Positions 8,901 to 17,803 of a stretch of DNA of 64,000 bases are shown piece after piece. Below the pieces are notes generated by a model. The model was not told the DNA's origin, did not search any database, and saw only the letters and a list, made by a program, of their open reading frames with translations. The stretch is from Rhodococcus phenolicus. GTDB lineage: Bacteria; Actinomycetota; Actinomycetes; Mycobacteriales; Mycobacteriaceae. Position 1 is the stretch's first letter. Each line of letters opens with the position of its first letter. The translations under genes and the position numbers were made by a program. The stretch lies in NCBI RefSeq assembly GCF_001646785.1, contig NZ_LRRH01000008.1:124001-188000 (forward strand), given 5' to 3'.

Positions 8901-9166
8901 GCAACGCCGCCACACAGTTCTACGGACTGCTCAACAGCCCCGCCCAGATCCAGGCGGCCCAGGAGATGGCGCGCGTCAAGGGTGGCACGGTGCCGGACAT
9001 CGGCCGACTGTCCGCCGGGCATTTCTATGCGGCGATCGAAGGAGCGGAGTTCCGGAAGACCCGCACACCGCTGTGCCTGACGCATCACCCGAAGAGTCCG
9101 CCGACCGAAGAGGAGGTACTCGAACTCGCTGCGGCTGGGGGAGGATTGGTTAGCCTGGAACGATGA
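5972..9166 (+). CDS. Double ATPase: N-terminal AAA domain plus C-terminal HerA/FtsK-like (DUF87) domain
   Basis: 1064 residues, ATG overlapping the previous stop. ATPase 1: Walker A GQAGAGKT at 66-73, Walker B-like AVLAIDQID at ~238-246, and a Cys/Ser sensor region LSCLPSAWEV at ~290-299; this resembles ORC/STAND-type AAA. A middle block (about 410-600) with no recognised motif contains HVQWAFRAI, GRHLIVLRNSPWP and AGGRTISFSSEDVRTFAAL. A low-complexity Thr/Pro/Gly linker (about 605-660) follows. ATPase 2: Walker A GSGSGKT at 679-685, Walker B FVMDEAQ at 926-932 and FATQAPKGL at 963-971, which is the HerA/FtsK/VirB4 pattern of ring-forming DNA translocases. It probably drives DNA movement or remodelling for the nuclease encoded two genes upstream. 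Base composition matches the neighbourhood. Confidence 0.75.
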   Translation: MTVDEQLRALASVRLTWAPTPDDVWEAQQPLHVPGLHDAALTAVLDAFTDARNSDGTNPLGVVVQGQAGAGKTHLLGFIRERVQQQGGYFFLLKLLDASSFWRSTLFGMLEDLGRPAPEHDTQLRALLWRLANLAGVSRVQRKAIVGDSPVDRTTLDTFVTRLYAVDPPLMQKYRRTLRALVLYAAGLELREIGESYLLCSDETNPGERTKWGIGPVVSTHQEIARDLSRLLAATGPAVLAIDQIDTLITQMGHSGTDASGRPSGAAAFDDVAHGLMSLRETLSRTVPVLSCLPSAWEVIDRSATVTVRDRFRVCALSQLPSPDVARELIRRRLDRAYDTVGFVPPYPTWPIAEPAFADAHDYTPRRLLQLVDRHIRQCLERGSVQEMTTLTARADDRADSAVAPIRPTGDFAVLDARFAQLRGAATIDDVSEPAAEDLVVPGLLAVGLDAWIRETGAPGDVYQQEVPPGTKPALHALLRRTLDEETETHVQWAFRAITAPNAVASTNRLQKACTAAGFNSGVPGRHLIVLRNSPWPAGAKTQAAVAEFTRAGGRTISFSSEDVRTFAALRTMLDDNPENLDAWLRSRRPAHGTDLLGSILDGGIPSGPPESEVDSAVESTTPPGTTATQETAEATRDPGTIGTAPGTASIPLGTTVDTGQQVHVDLEALRKHTAIFAGSGSGKTVLIRRIVEECALQGVSSIILDPNNDLSRLGSPWPDGERSWSQEDRAKADEYLEHTEVVVWTPRRQNGRPLAFQPLPDFASVVDDADEFDAAVESAVAALAPRAKVDGKSATADKARAVLKQALEYFGERPHGNLDQFVALLEDLPEDISNLRNATKIAADLAENLKASMANDPLFGGQGAPADPGTLLTPSPGRRARVSVVNLSGLPSDDQRQGFVNQLQMALFAWIKKNPAGDRPLGALFVMDEAQNFAPSGGFTACTQSTLALASQARKYGLGLVFATQAPKGLNNKIPGNAATQFYGLLNSPAQIQAAQEMARVKGGTVPDIGRLSAGHFYAAIEGAEFRKTRTPLCLTHHPKSPPTEEEVLELAAAGGGLVSLER
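9151..9156 (+). promoter_or_regulatory. Possible internal leaderless promoter for the aldo/keto reductase
   Basis: TAGCCT inside the last codons of the ATPase ends 6 bases before the ATG at 9163. The reductase may therefore have its own leaderless transcript besides being overlapped by the ATPase stop. Confidence 0.4.
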
Positions 9167-10035
9167 GCGCTGCCTCGATCACGCTGAACAACGGAACGAC
9201 CATCCCGCAGCTCGGTCTGGGAGTCTGGCAGGCCACGGACGAGCAGACCGAGCACGTTGTGCGATTCGCGATCGACGAGGCCGGCTACCGCCACATCGAC
9301 ACCGCCGCAGCATACGGCAACGAGGCGGGCGTCGGGCGCGGCATCGCGGCGTCGTCGGTCCCCCGCGAGGACCTGTTCGTCACCACCAAGCTGTGGAACG
9401 CCGACCACGGATACGGGCCGGCGCTGGCCGCGTTCGACGCGAGCCTGGCGCGGCTCGGCCTCGACTACGTCGATCTGTACCTCGTGCACTGGCCGTTACT
9501 CGACGACCAGCGCCTTCTGCGCACGTGGGATGCGATGGAGGAGATCGCGTCGTCGGGGAAGGCGAAGGCCGTCGGGGTCTGCAACTTCGAGCCGCGGCAT
9601 CTGAAACTGCTGGCCGATCGCGGCGGACTGCTCCCCGCCGTGGACCAGGTCGAACTGCATCCGAATCTGCCGCAGGCCGATATCCGCGCGAGCGCGGCGG
9701 AGCTCGGCGTCGCCGTCGAGTCCTGGAGCCCGCTCGGGGGCACCAGCGGTTCCGGCTGGGGCCGGGCGTCGAAGCCGAACACCCTGCTCACGGACCCGAT
9801 CATCGATCGCATCGCCGACCGGCACAGCAAGTCGCCCGCGCAGGTCCTGATCCGGTGGCACCTGCAGAACGGGCTGATCGTCATCCCGAAATCGGTGCAC
9901 GAGGACCGGATCACGCAGAACATCGACGTGTTCGACTTCGAGCTCTCGGATCTGGATCTGAGCGAGATCGACACCCTCGAGAACGGGAACCGTCTGGGGA
10001 TGCACCCGGACGAGATGAACCTGGGCGCACCGTAG
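9163..10035 (+). CDS. Aldo/keto reductase (2,5-diketo-D-gluconate reductase type)
   Basis: 290 residues, a complete (alpha/beta)8 aldo/keto reductase. The catalytic tetrad motifs are visible: the Asp and Tyr of GYRHIDTAAAYGNE, the Lys of VTTKLWN, and the His of DLYLVHWP. NADPH-binding segments follow (WSPLGG, VIPKSVHEDRITQNIDVFDF). It reduces aldehydes or ketones in the cytosol; the substrate is unknown. The ATG overlaps the double-ATPase stop (ATGA), but a good -10 element also lies 6 bases upstream. It is more likely a housekeeping neighbour than part of the nuclease system. RHIDTAAAYGNE is full-strength, so the enzyme should be active. Confidence 0.9.
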   Translation: MSAASITLNNGTTIPQLGLGVWQATDEQTEHVVRFAIDEAGYRHIDTAAAYGNEAGVGRGIAASSVPREDLFVTTKLWNADHGYGPALAAFDASLARLGLDYVDLYLVHWPLLDDQRLLRTWDAMEEIASSGKAKAVGVCNFEPRHLKLLADRGGLLPAVDQVELHPNLPQADIRASAAELGVAVESWSPLGGTSGSGWGRASKPNTLLTDPIIDRIADRHSKSPAQVLIRWHLQNGLIVIPKSVHEDRITQNIDVFDFELSDLDLSEIDTLENGNRLGMHPDEMNLGAP

Positions 10036-10067
10036 GGCCTTGCATTCGCCGTCCCCGGACCCAATAG

Positions 10068-10081
10068 TGGAACACGTTCTC
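10068..10081. promoter_or_regulatory. KstR-box-like operator before the decarboxylase-like gene
   Basis: TGGAACACGTTCTC matches the TnnAACnnGTTnnA core used by the cholesterol repressor KstR, except for the last base. It lies 43 bases before the ATG at 10124, and its core AACACGTT is the same as in the hsaA box. Confidence 0.55.
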
Positions 10082-10123
10082 ATTCTTGATCCGAGCGTTC
10101 CACGAGCCTCCGGGAAGGCAGAC

Positions 10124-10873
10124 ATGAGCGACACCGCGAGCACACATCACGTCCTCGGCAAGGAGGTCGCGATGCCCGTGCAGGTCCGGACCGCGACCGC
10201 CTTCATGGCGATGTACTCGGTACCCACCGGACCCGCGCAGGCGCTGATCGCCGACAGCGACCTCGAGATCCTGCAGTACCGGCCGGGGCGCGGCCTCTGC
10301 ACGCTCGTGTTCGTCGACTACATCGACGGCGATCTCGGACCGTACAACGAGTTCGGGGTGTGCTTCCTCGTCCGCGACCACAACCGGCGCGGCGGAACGG
10401 TGTTCCAGGATCTGCGGGAACTCGGCTCGGGCGGTGCGGGGGCACTGATTCACCGGCTGCCCGTCGACGGCGACTTCACCCTCGCAGCCGGGCGCGGCAT
10501 CTGGGGTTTCCCGAAGATCCTCGCCGACTTCGACACCGACCACCGCAGCGCCACCAGACGTGCTTCGGTGTCGGAAGGCGGCCAGCTCATCGCGGAACTG
10601 ATTGTCGCACCGGGTATTTCGGTTCCCGGTTCGGGTGCGACCGCTTCCGTGGCGGCGTACTCGTCCCTGGACGCGGTGACCCGCCGGACGAGCTGGGACA
10701 TGAACCCGACCGGGATGCGTTCCCGGATCGGCGGTGCGCAGCTACGACTGGGGACGCACCCGATCGCCGGCGAACTGCGGTCGCTGGGTCTACCCAAACG
10801 CGCCCTGGTGTCGTCGTCGATCGGGAACCTGGCGATGACGTTCGGGAACGCCGTCGGGGTTCCGGCACGCTGA
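10124..10873 (+). CDS. Acetoacetate decarboxylase family protein, possible KstR target
   Basis: 249 residues with the acetoacetate-decarboxylase beta-barrel pattern: TAFMAMYSVP at the N-terminus, LVFVDYIDGDLGPYNEFGVCF, and GRGIWGFPKILADFD around residues 124-137. Lys131 of GFPK is at the place of the Schiff-base lysine region of true decarboxylases, but only one Lys is present where the classical enzyme has two, so decarboxylase activity is not certain. Related enzymes act as aldolases/dehydratases. The ATG at 10124 was chosen for the upstream GGGAAGG and because the frame before it holds a KstR-like operator. That operator links the gene to steroid growth, a role not normally assigned to this family. 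Confidence 0.75.
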   Translation: MSDTASTHHVLGKEVAMPVQVRTATAFMAMYSVPTGPAQALIADSDLEILQYRPGRGLCTLVFVDYIDGDLGPYNEFGVCFLVRDHNRRGGTVFQDLRELGSGGAGALIHRLPVDGDFTLAAGRGIWGFPKILADFDTDHRSATRRASVSEGGQLIAELIVAPGISVPGSGATASVAAYSSLDAVTRRTSWDMNPTGMRSRIGGAQLRLGTHPIAGELRSLGLPKRALVSSSIGNLAMTFGNAVGVPAR

Positions 10874-10874
10874 C

Positions 10875-10913
10875 CGCCCTGCTTTTCCCGAGCTCGCCCT
10901 GCTTTTCCCGAGC
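10875..10913 (+). repeat. Tandem 19-bp direct repeat
   Basis: CGCCCTGCTTTTCCCGAGC occurs at 10875-10893 and again at 10895-10913. The second copy forms the left arm of the larger hairpin repeat that follows. It looks like a partial duplication of that element's edge. Confidence 0.8.
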
Positions 10914-10970
10914 GAATGTATCCCTCGTCTCCTTCAACCGATCGAACGTACCGTTCGCTCGGAGAAAGGG
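10901..10970. repeat. Intergenic hairpin repeat, copy A (upstream of argJ)
   Basis: About 70 bases, nearly identical to 12292-12359 on the other side of argJ. The left arm GCTTTTCCCGAGCGAATGTA and the right arm near TACCGTTCGCTCGGAGAAAG are inverted copies. Inner CG/TTCG segments extend the stem around a loop containing CTCCTTCAA. It carries no gene and is probably a member of a dispersed palindromic repeat family. Confidence 0.75.
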
Positions 10971-11100
10971 CGAGGCCGACCAGGGGTTCCTGCGACGGTG
11001 AACGGCGCATTTCGCGCAGCCGCGGATTCCGACCCCGCCGTTCCGGGTTCCGTCGTCCGTTCGGCAGAGTGAGTGTGACACTCGCCCGAAAGGACCACGC

Positions 11101-12249
11101 ATGATCCCCGCCGTCCACGGCTTCACCTCGCTCACCGGAAGCATCGGTGTCAAGCAGGACCATCCCGACTTCGCGCTCCTCGGCGTGAACACCCCCGAGT
11201 CCGCCTCCGCGGCGGTGTTCACCCGGTCCCGGTTCGCCGGGCCGAGCGTGCGACTCGACCGCGAGGTCGATCTGTCGGCGCTGCGCGGAGTCGTCGTCGT
11301 GTCGGGCAATGCGAATGTCGCCACCGGAGAGCAGGGGCTCGCGGATGCCCGGCAGCTCCGGGCCTGGGCGGCAGACCGCCTCGGCTGCCCGGACGAGCAG
11401 GTGCTCGTCGCCTCGACCGGTGTCATCGGCGTGCTGTACCCGATGGAACGCATGCTCGCCGGAATGGACGCTCTGCCCGCACCCGGGCCCGCCGACCTCG
11501 GTGCGGTCGCCGAGTCGATCATGACGACGGACACGCGATCCAAGTGTGCGTTCCGCACGGTCGGGAACGCCACGGTGGTCGGCGTGGCCAAGGGTGTCGG
11601 CATGATGGAGCCGAACATGGCAACGATGTTGTCGTTCATCGCGACCGACGCGCAGATCGACGCGGACGACCTCGACCGGATCTTCCGCGCGGTGGTCGCT
11701 CGCACCTACAACGCGGTCAGCGTCGATTCCGACACCTCGACATCGGATACCGCTGCTGTGTTCGCTTCCGGGGCAGCCGGTCCCGTCGACCTCGCCGCGT
11801 TCGAGGCGGCCCTGCTGGAGGTGTGCACCGAGCTCGTGCGGATGATCGCCTCCGACGGTGAGGGCGCGAGCAAACTCATCGAGGTCCGGGTCACCGGTGC
11901 CCGCGACGACGCACAGGCCAAGCTCGTCGCCAAGGCGATCGTGAACTCACCGCTCGTCAAGACGGCTGTGCACGGCGCCGACCCGAACTGGGGCCGGGTG
12001 GCGATGGCCGTGGGCAAGTGCGAATCCGAAACCGACATTCTCGAGGAGAACGTGCGGATCGCGTTCGGGGGGCTCGAAACATATCCGGTCCCGGCCTCAC
12101 CCGAACGCCTTGCCGCACTCCAGGAGTACCTCGGGGGTGACGAGGTGGTCATCGAGGTGGATCTGGGCATCGCCACCGGCGAGTTCACCGCGTACGGCTG
12201 CGATCTCACCGAGGGCTACATCCGCATCAACGCGGACTACACCACGTAG
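11101..12249 (+). CDS. argJ: ArgJ-type bifunctional ornithine acetyltransferase/N-acetylglutamate synthase
   Basis: 382 residues, a typical length. ArgJ transfers acetyl from N-acetylornithine to glutamate in arginine biosynthesis and is made as a proenzyme that cuts itself before a threonine. That site is visible as PNMATMLSF with Thr175; the oxyanion-hole pair is in VASTGVIG, and the late motifs NAVSVDSDTSTSDT and GADPNWGRV are intact. AAAGGA lies 6 bases before the ATG. No other arg gene is next to it, so this is an orphan copy. Its paralogue in the arg cluster, if any, lies outside the window. Hairpin repeats flank it on both sides. It may have a role outside arginine synthesis, for example acetyl transfer to another amino acid. 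Confidence 0.88.
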   Translation: MIPAVHGFTSLTGSIGVKQDHPDFALLGVNTPESASAAVFTRSRFAGPSVRLDREVDLSALRGVVVVSGNANVATGEQGLADARQLRAWAADRLGCPDEQVLVASTGVIGVLYPMERMLAGMDALPAPGPADLGAVAESIMTTDTRSKCAFRTVGNATVVGVAKGVGMMEPNMATMLSFIATDAQIDADDLDRIFRAVVARTYNAVSVDSDTSTSDTAAVFASGAAGPVDLAAFEAALLEVCTELVRMIASDGEGASKLIEVRVTGARDDAQAKLVAKAIVNSPLVKTAVHGADPNWGRVAMAVGKCESETDILEENVRIAFGGLETYPVPASPERLAALQEYLGGDEVVIEVDLGIATGEFTAYGCDLTEGYIRINADYTT

Positions 12250-12291
12250 CCGCCCCGTCCCCGACCGCAGATGGGAGCGGGGGAGACAACC

Positions 12292-12359
12292 GCTTTTCCC
12301 GAGCGAATGTACCGTTCGTCTCCTTCAATCGAGCGAACGTACCATTCGCTCGGAAAGGG
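12292..12359. repeat. Intergenic hairpin repeat, copy B (downstream of argJ)
   Basis: A 68-base element about 90% identical to copy A at 10901-10970. The left arm CTTTTCCCGAGCGAATG pairs with CATTCGCTCGGAAAG, and inner CGTTCG pairs with CGAACG around a loop holding CTCCTTCAATC. It lies between the converging argJ and hsaB genes and could also stop transcription from both sides. Confidence 0.78.
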
Positions 12360-12410
12360 TAGGGGCCGAAGGGGAAAGGGCAGGGACGACGAGGAACGCC
12401 AGGGGTGGAT

Positions 12411-12994
12411 CTAGAGCCAGGTGTCCTCGGATGCGGTGGTGAGGAACGCCTCGAGGTCGTCGCGCCACGGCGCAGGCACCGTCTTCTCCGGTTCGATGCC
12501 GGTGTACTGACCGCGGTAGAACAGCAGCGGGCGTTCCTTGTCGTCGCGTGCCTCGCTGAGCGAGTCGACACGACCGAACACCACCCAGTGGTCGCCGCCG
12601 TCGTGCACCGATTCGACGGTGCAGTCGATGTGGGCCAGCGAGCCGGTGAGGATCGGCGACCCCAACGGCGACGGCGTCCAGTCGATGCCCGCGAACTTGT
12701 CGGGTTCGCGGGATCCGAAGCGTGCGCACGTGTCCTGTTGTTCCTCAGCGAGGACGTTGACGCAGAACCGTCCGGACCGTTCGATCGCCGCCCACGACCT
12801 CGACGCCTTGGTGGGGCAGAACAGCACCAGCGGCGGTTCGAGCGACAGCGCCGCGAATGACTGACACGCGAACCCGACCGGAGAGCCGTCGTCGACGGTG
12901 GTGATGATGGTGACGCCGGTGCAGAACTGCCCGAGGACGTTGCGGAACCGGCGCGGGTCCAGGCCCGCGCCGGTGCCGGATTCGCTGCCGGTCA

Positions 12995-12995
<1 letters not shown>
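12411..12995 (-). CDS. hsaB: HsaB, flavin reductase component of the 3-HSA hydroxylase
   Basis: 194 residues of the flavin-reductase (FMN-binding split barrel) family. Motifs: RRFRNVLGQFCTGVTIITTVDDG, VGFACQSFAALSLEPPLVLFCPTKASRSW, and FCVNVLAEEQQ. It uses NADH to supply reduced flavin to HsaA, which hydroxylates 3-HSA to the catechol 3,4-DHSA. The ATG shares one base with the hsaC stop (TAATG), so it is the last gene of hsaA-hsaD-hsaC-hsaB, the gene order known from mycobacteria and rhodococci. Expression should follow the KstR box at 16000. Confidence 0.95.
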
Positions 12996-15955
<2,960 letters not shown>

Positions 15956-15999
15956 TGGACGCTCCCGTCTGCTCCGGAATTGATCGCTTGTTTCGAGAC

Positions 16000-16013
16000 T
16001 AGAACACGTTCTT
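16000..16013. promoter_or_regulatory. KstR box controlling hsaADCB
   Basis: TAGAACACGTTCTT, a near-perfect TnnAACnnGTTnnA palindrome, is 45 bases upstream of the hsaA start. Read on the minus strand, a TAGTCT -10-like element follows directly, so KstR would block RNA polymerase. Confidence 0.85.
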
Positions 16014-16102
16014 ATTTCTGTCGAGGGCGGGCCCTCGCTGCTGGTCGGCGCGTTTTCGTAGGGACCAAAGTCTCCGATCACTTCCGGATCCCCACGAACT
16101 TC

Positions 16103-16116
16103 TATAACGTGTTCTA
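16103..16116. promoter_or_regulatory. KstR box controlling kshA
   Basis: TATAACGTGTTCTA fits the KstR consensus at every fixed position. It contains TAACGT, a plausible -10 element, and ends 28 bases before the kshA ATG. Confidence 0.85.
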
Positions 16117-16144
16117 GTAGAAATCCGAAGGGAAGTGAGGGGAC

Positions 16145-17290
16145 ATGGCACCGATTCGCGAGATCGACGTCGGAGAAGCTCGGACGCGGTACGCGCGAGG
16201 CTGGCACTGCCTCGGCCTGACCAAGACGTTCAAGGACGGCAAGCCCCACTCCGTCCATGCGTTCGGCACCAAGCTCGTGGTCTGGGCCGACACCAACGGC
16301 GACATCAAGATCCTCGACGCCTACTGCCGTCACATGGGCGGCGACCTGTCACAGGGCGAGGTCAAGGGTGACGACATCGCGTGCCCGTTCCACGACTGGC
16401 GCTGGAGCGGCACCGGGAAGTGCGCCGACATTCCCTACGCCCGCCGCGTTCCGCCGCTCGCACGCACCCGGGCGTGGATCAGCACCGAGAAGCACGGCCA
16501 GCTCTTCGTCTGGAACGACCCCGAGGGCAACCCGCCGCCGCCGGAGGTCACGCTCCCGGACATCGAGCACTACGGCACCGACGAGTGGACCGACTGGACC
16601 TGGAACCAGATCCTCATCGAGGGGTCCAACTGCCGCGAGATCATCGACAACGTCGTCGACATGGCGCACTTCTTCTACATCCACTACGCCTTCCCGACGT
16701 TCTTCAAGAACGTCTTCGAAGGACACGTCGCCGAGCAGTTCCTCAACACCCGGGGCCGCCCGGACAAGGGGATGTCCACGCAGTACGGGCTGGAGTCGAC
16801 CCTCGAGTCGTACGCGGCGTACTACGGGCCGTCCTACATGATCAACCCGATGACCAACAGCTACGGCGGCTACAAGGTCGAGTCGGTGCTGATCAACTGC
16901 CACTACCCCATCACGCAGGACTCGTTCATGCTGCAGTACGGCATCATCGTCAAGAAGCCGACGGGGATGACCGACGAGCAGTCGGACAAGATGGCGGCCA
17001 AGTTCACCGAGGGCATCGGTGAGGGCTTCCTGCAGGACGTCGAGATCTGGAAGAACAAGACCAAGATCGAGAATCCGCTCCTGTGCGAGGAGGACGGGCC
17101 GGTCTACCAGCTGCGCCGCTGGTACGAGCAGTTCTACGTCGACGTCGCCGACGTCACCGACAAGATGACCCAGCGCTTCGAGTTCGAGGTCGACACCGCC
17201 AAGGCCAACGAGGCCTGGGAGGCGGAGGTCGCCGAGAACATGGCCCGCAAGGCCGCCGAGGCCGAGAAGAAGCAGGACGCGGAGGTCTGA
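16145..17290 (+). CDS. kshA: KshA, oxygenase component of 3-ketosteroid 9-alpha-hydroxylase
   Basis: 381 residues, Rieske non-haem iron oxygenase. Rieske ligands are Cys61-x-His63 (YCRHMGG) and Cys80-x2-His83 (CPFHDW). The mononuclear iron ligands His175 and His180 are in DNVVDMAHFFYIHYAFP, with the carboxylate ligand further downstream. With KshB as reductase, which is not in this window, it inserts the 9-alpha hydroxyl that together with KstD breaks open ring B. The ATG is preceded by GAAGGGAAGTGAGG. The C-terminal tail is charged (about 30 residues rich in Ala, Glu and Lys). A small Cys-rich gene follows 2 bases after the stop, then a strong terminator. Confidence 0.95.
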   Translation: MAPIREIDVGEARTRYARGWHCLGLTKTFKDGKPHSVHAFGTKLVVWADTNGDIKILDAYCRHMGGDLSQGEVKGDDIACPFHDWRWSGTGKCADIPYARRVPPLARTRAWISTEKHGQLFVWNDPEGNPPPPEVTLPDIEHYGTDEWTDWTWNQILIEGSNCREIIDNVVDMAHFFYIHYAFPTFFKNVFEGHVAEQFLNTRGRPDKGMSTQYGLESTLESYAAYYGPSYMINPMTNSYGGYKVESVLINCHYPITQDSFMLQYGIIVKKPTGMTDEQSDKMAAKFTEGIGEGFLQDVEIWKNKTKIENPLLCEEDGPVYQLRRWYEQFYVDVADVTDKMTQRFEFEVDTAKANEAWEAEVAENMARKAAEAEKKQDAEV

Positions 17291-17292
17291 CG

Positions 17293-17631
17293 ATGAGCGC
17301 CTCGACCCGACGCAGCACGTGGGCCAAGTCTCCGAGTTTCGCGGACCAGCCGGACCGGGTCGAGGCGATCGCCGCCCAGACCGCCATCGACAAGATCAAC
17401 TATCTGGATTCGGGCCTGAGCGAGGTCGAATGCCACAACTGCGGCACATGTGTCCTGGTGCGCAAGAACAGCTTCCGCCAGACGAGCGTGCAGTGGCAGA
17501 GCGATCCGAACGTGACGTGCCCCGTGTTCCGGGACACCGACCGCGCCAACGCCCCGCGCGAGGGCTGCCCAAACCTGCGGGCCAGCATCGAGCAGGCGGT
17601 GCTCGACGGTTCGCTCGACGTCCCCAGATAG
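17293..17631 (+). CDS. Small four-cysteine protein encoded with kshA
   Basis: 112 residues, ATG 2 bases after the kshA stop, so certainly co-transcribed. The core carries VECHNCGTCVLVRK and two further Cys in NVTCPVF and REGCPNL: a CxxCxxC plus C..C pattern that could bind zinc or an iron-sulphur cluster. A comparable small gene of unknown function follows kshA in M. tuberculosis (Rv3527). A role in electron transfer to, or assembly of, the Rieske oxygenase is plausible but unproven. No signal peptide or membrane segment. Confidence 0.8.
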   Translation: MSASTRRSTWAKSPSFADQPDRVEAIAAQTAIDKINYLDSGLSEVECHNCGTCVLVRKNSFRQTSVQWQSDPNVTCPVFRDTDRANAPREGCPNLRASIEQAVLDGSLDVPR

Positions 17632-17643
17632 CCTGCGCCCCAC

Positions 17644-17692
17644 GGTGATGGGAACCTTCGGTCGGTCTGACCGGCCGAAGGTTCCCATCACC
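17644..17692 (+). terminator. Long hairpin terminator between kshA operon and kstD
   Basis: Perfect 18-bp inverted repeat (GGTGATGGGAACCTTCGG at 17644-17661, CCGAAGGTTCCCATCACC at 17675-17692). The 13-base spacer is itself partly self-complementary (CGGTC/GACCG). It starts 12 bases after the preceding stop. No T-run. Confidence 0.8.
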
Positions 17693-17788
17693 CATTTGTG
17701 GAACGTGTATCGAGTCGCACGGAGTACGCGATTCACCGTCCCGTCCAGACAATTTCACCGGAAGGGATGGACTCGGCAGAACCAATTC

Positions 17789-17802
17789 TATAACGTGTTC
17801 TA
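17789..17802. promoter_or_regulatory. KstR box abutting the kstD start codon
   Basis: TATAACGTGTTCTA is identical to the kshA box. It ends one base before the kstD ATG and contains TAACGT (17791-17796), whose position predicts transcription from the ATG itself. Operator, -10 element and start codon are thus merged. Confidence 0.85.
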
Positions 17803-17803
17803 C

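Noticed and set aside
17701-17720. GTGGAACGTGTATCG as a further KstR box upstream of kstD
   Set aside because: Only the left half matches. A full consensus box lies 80 bases downstream at the start codon.
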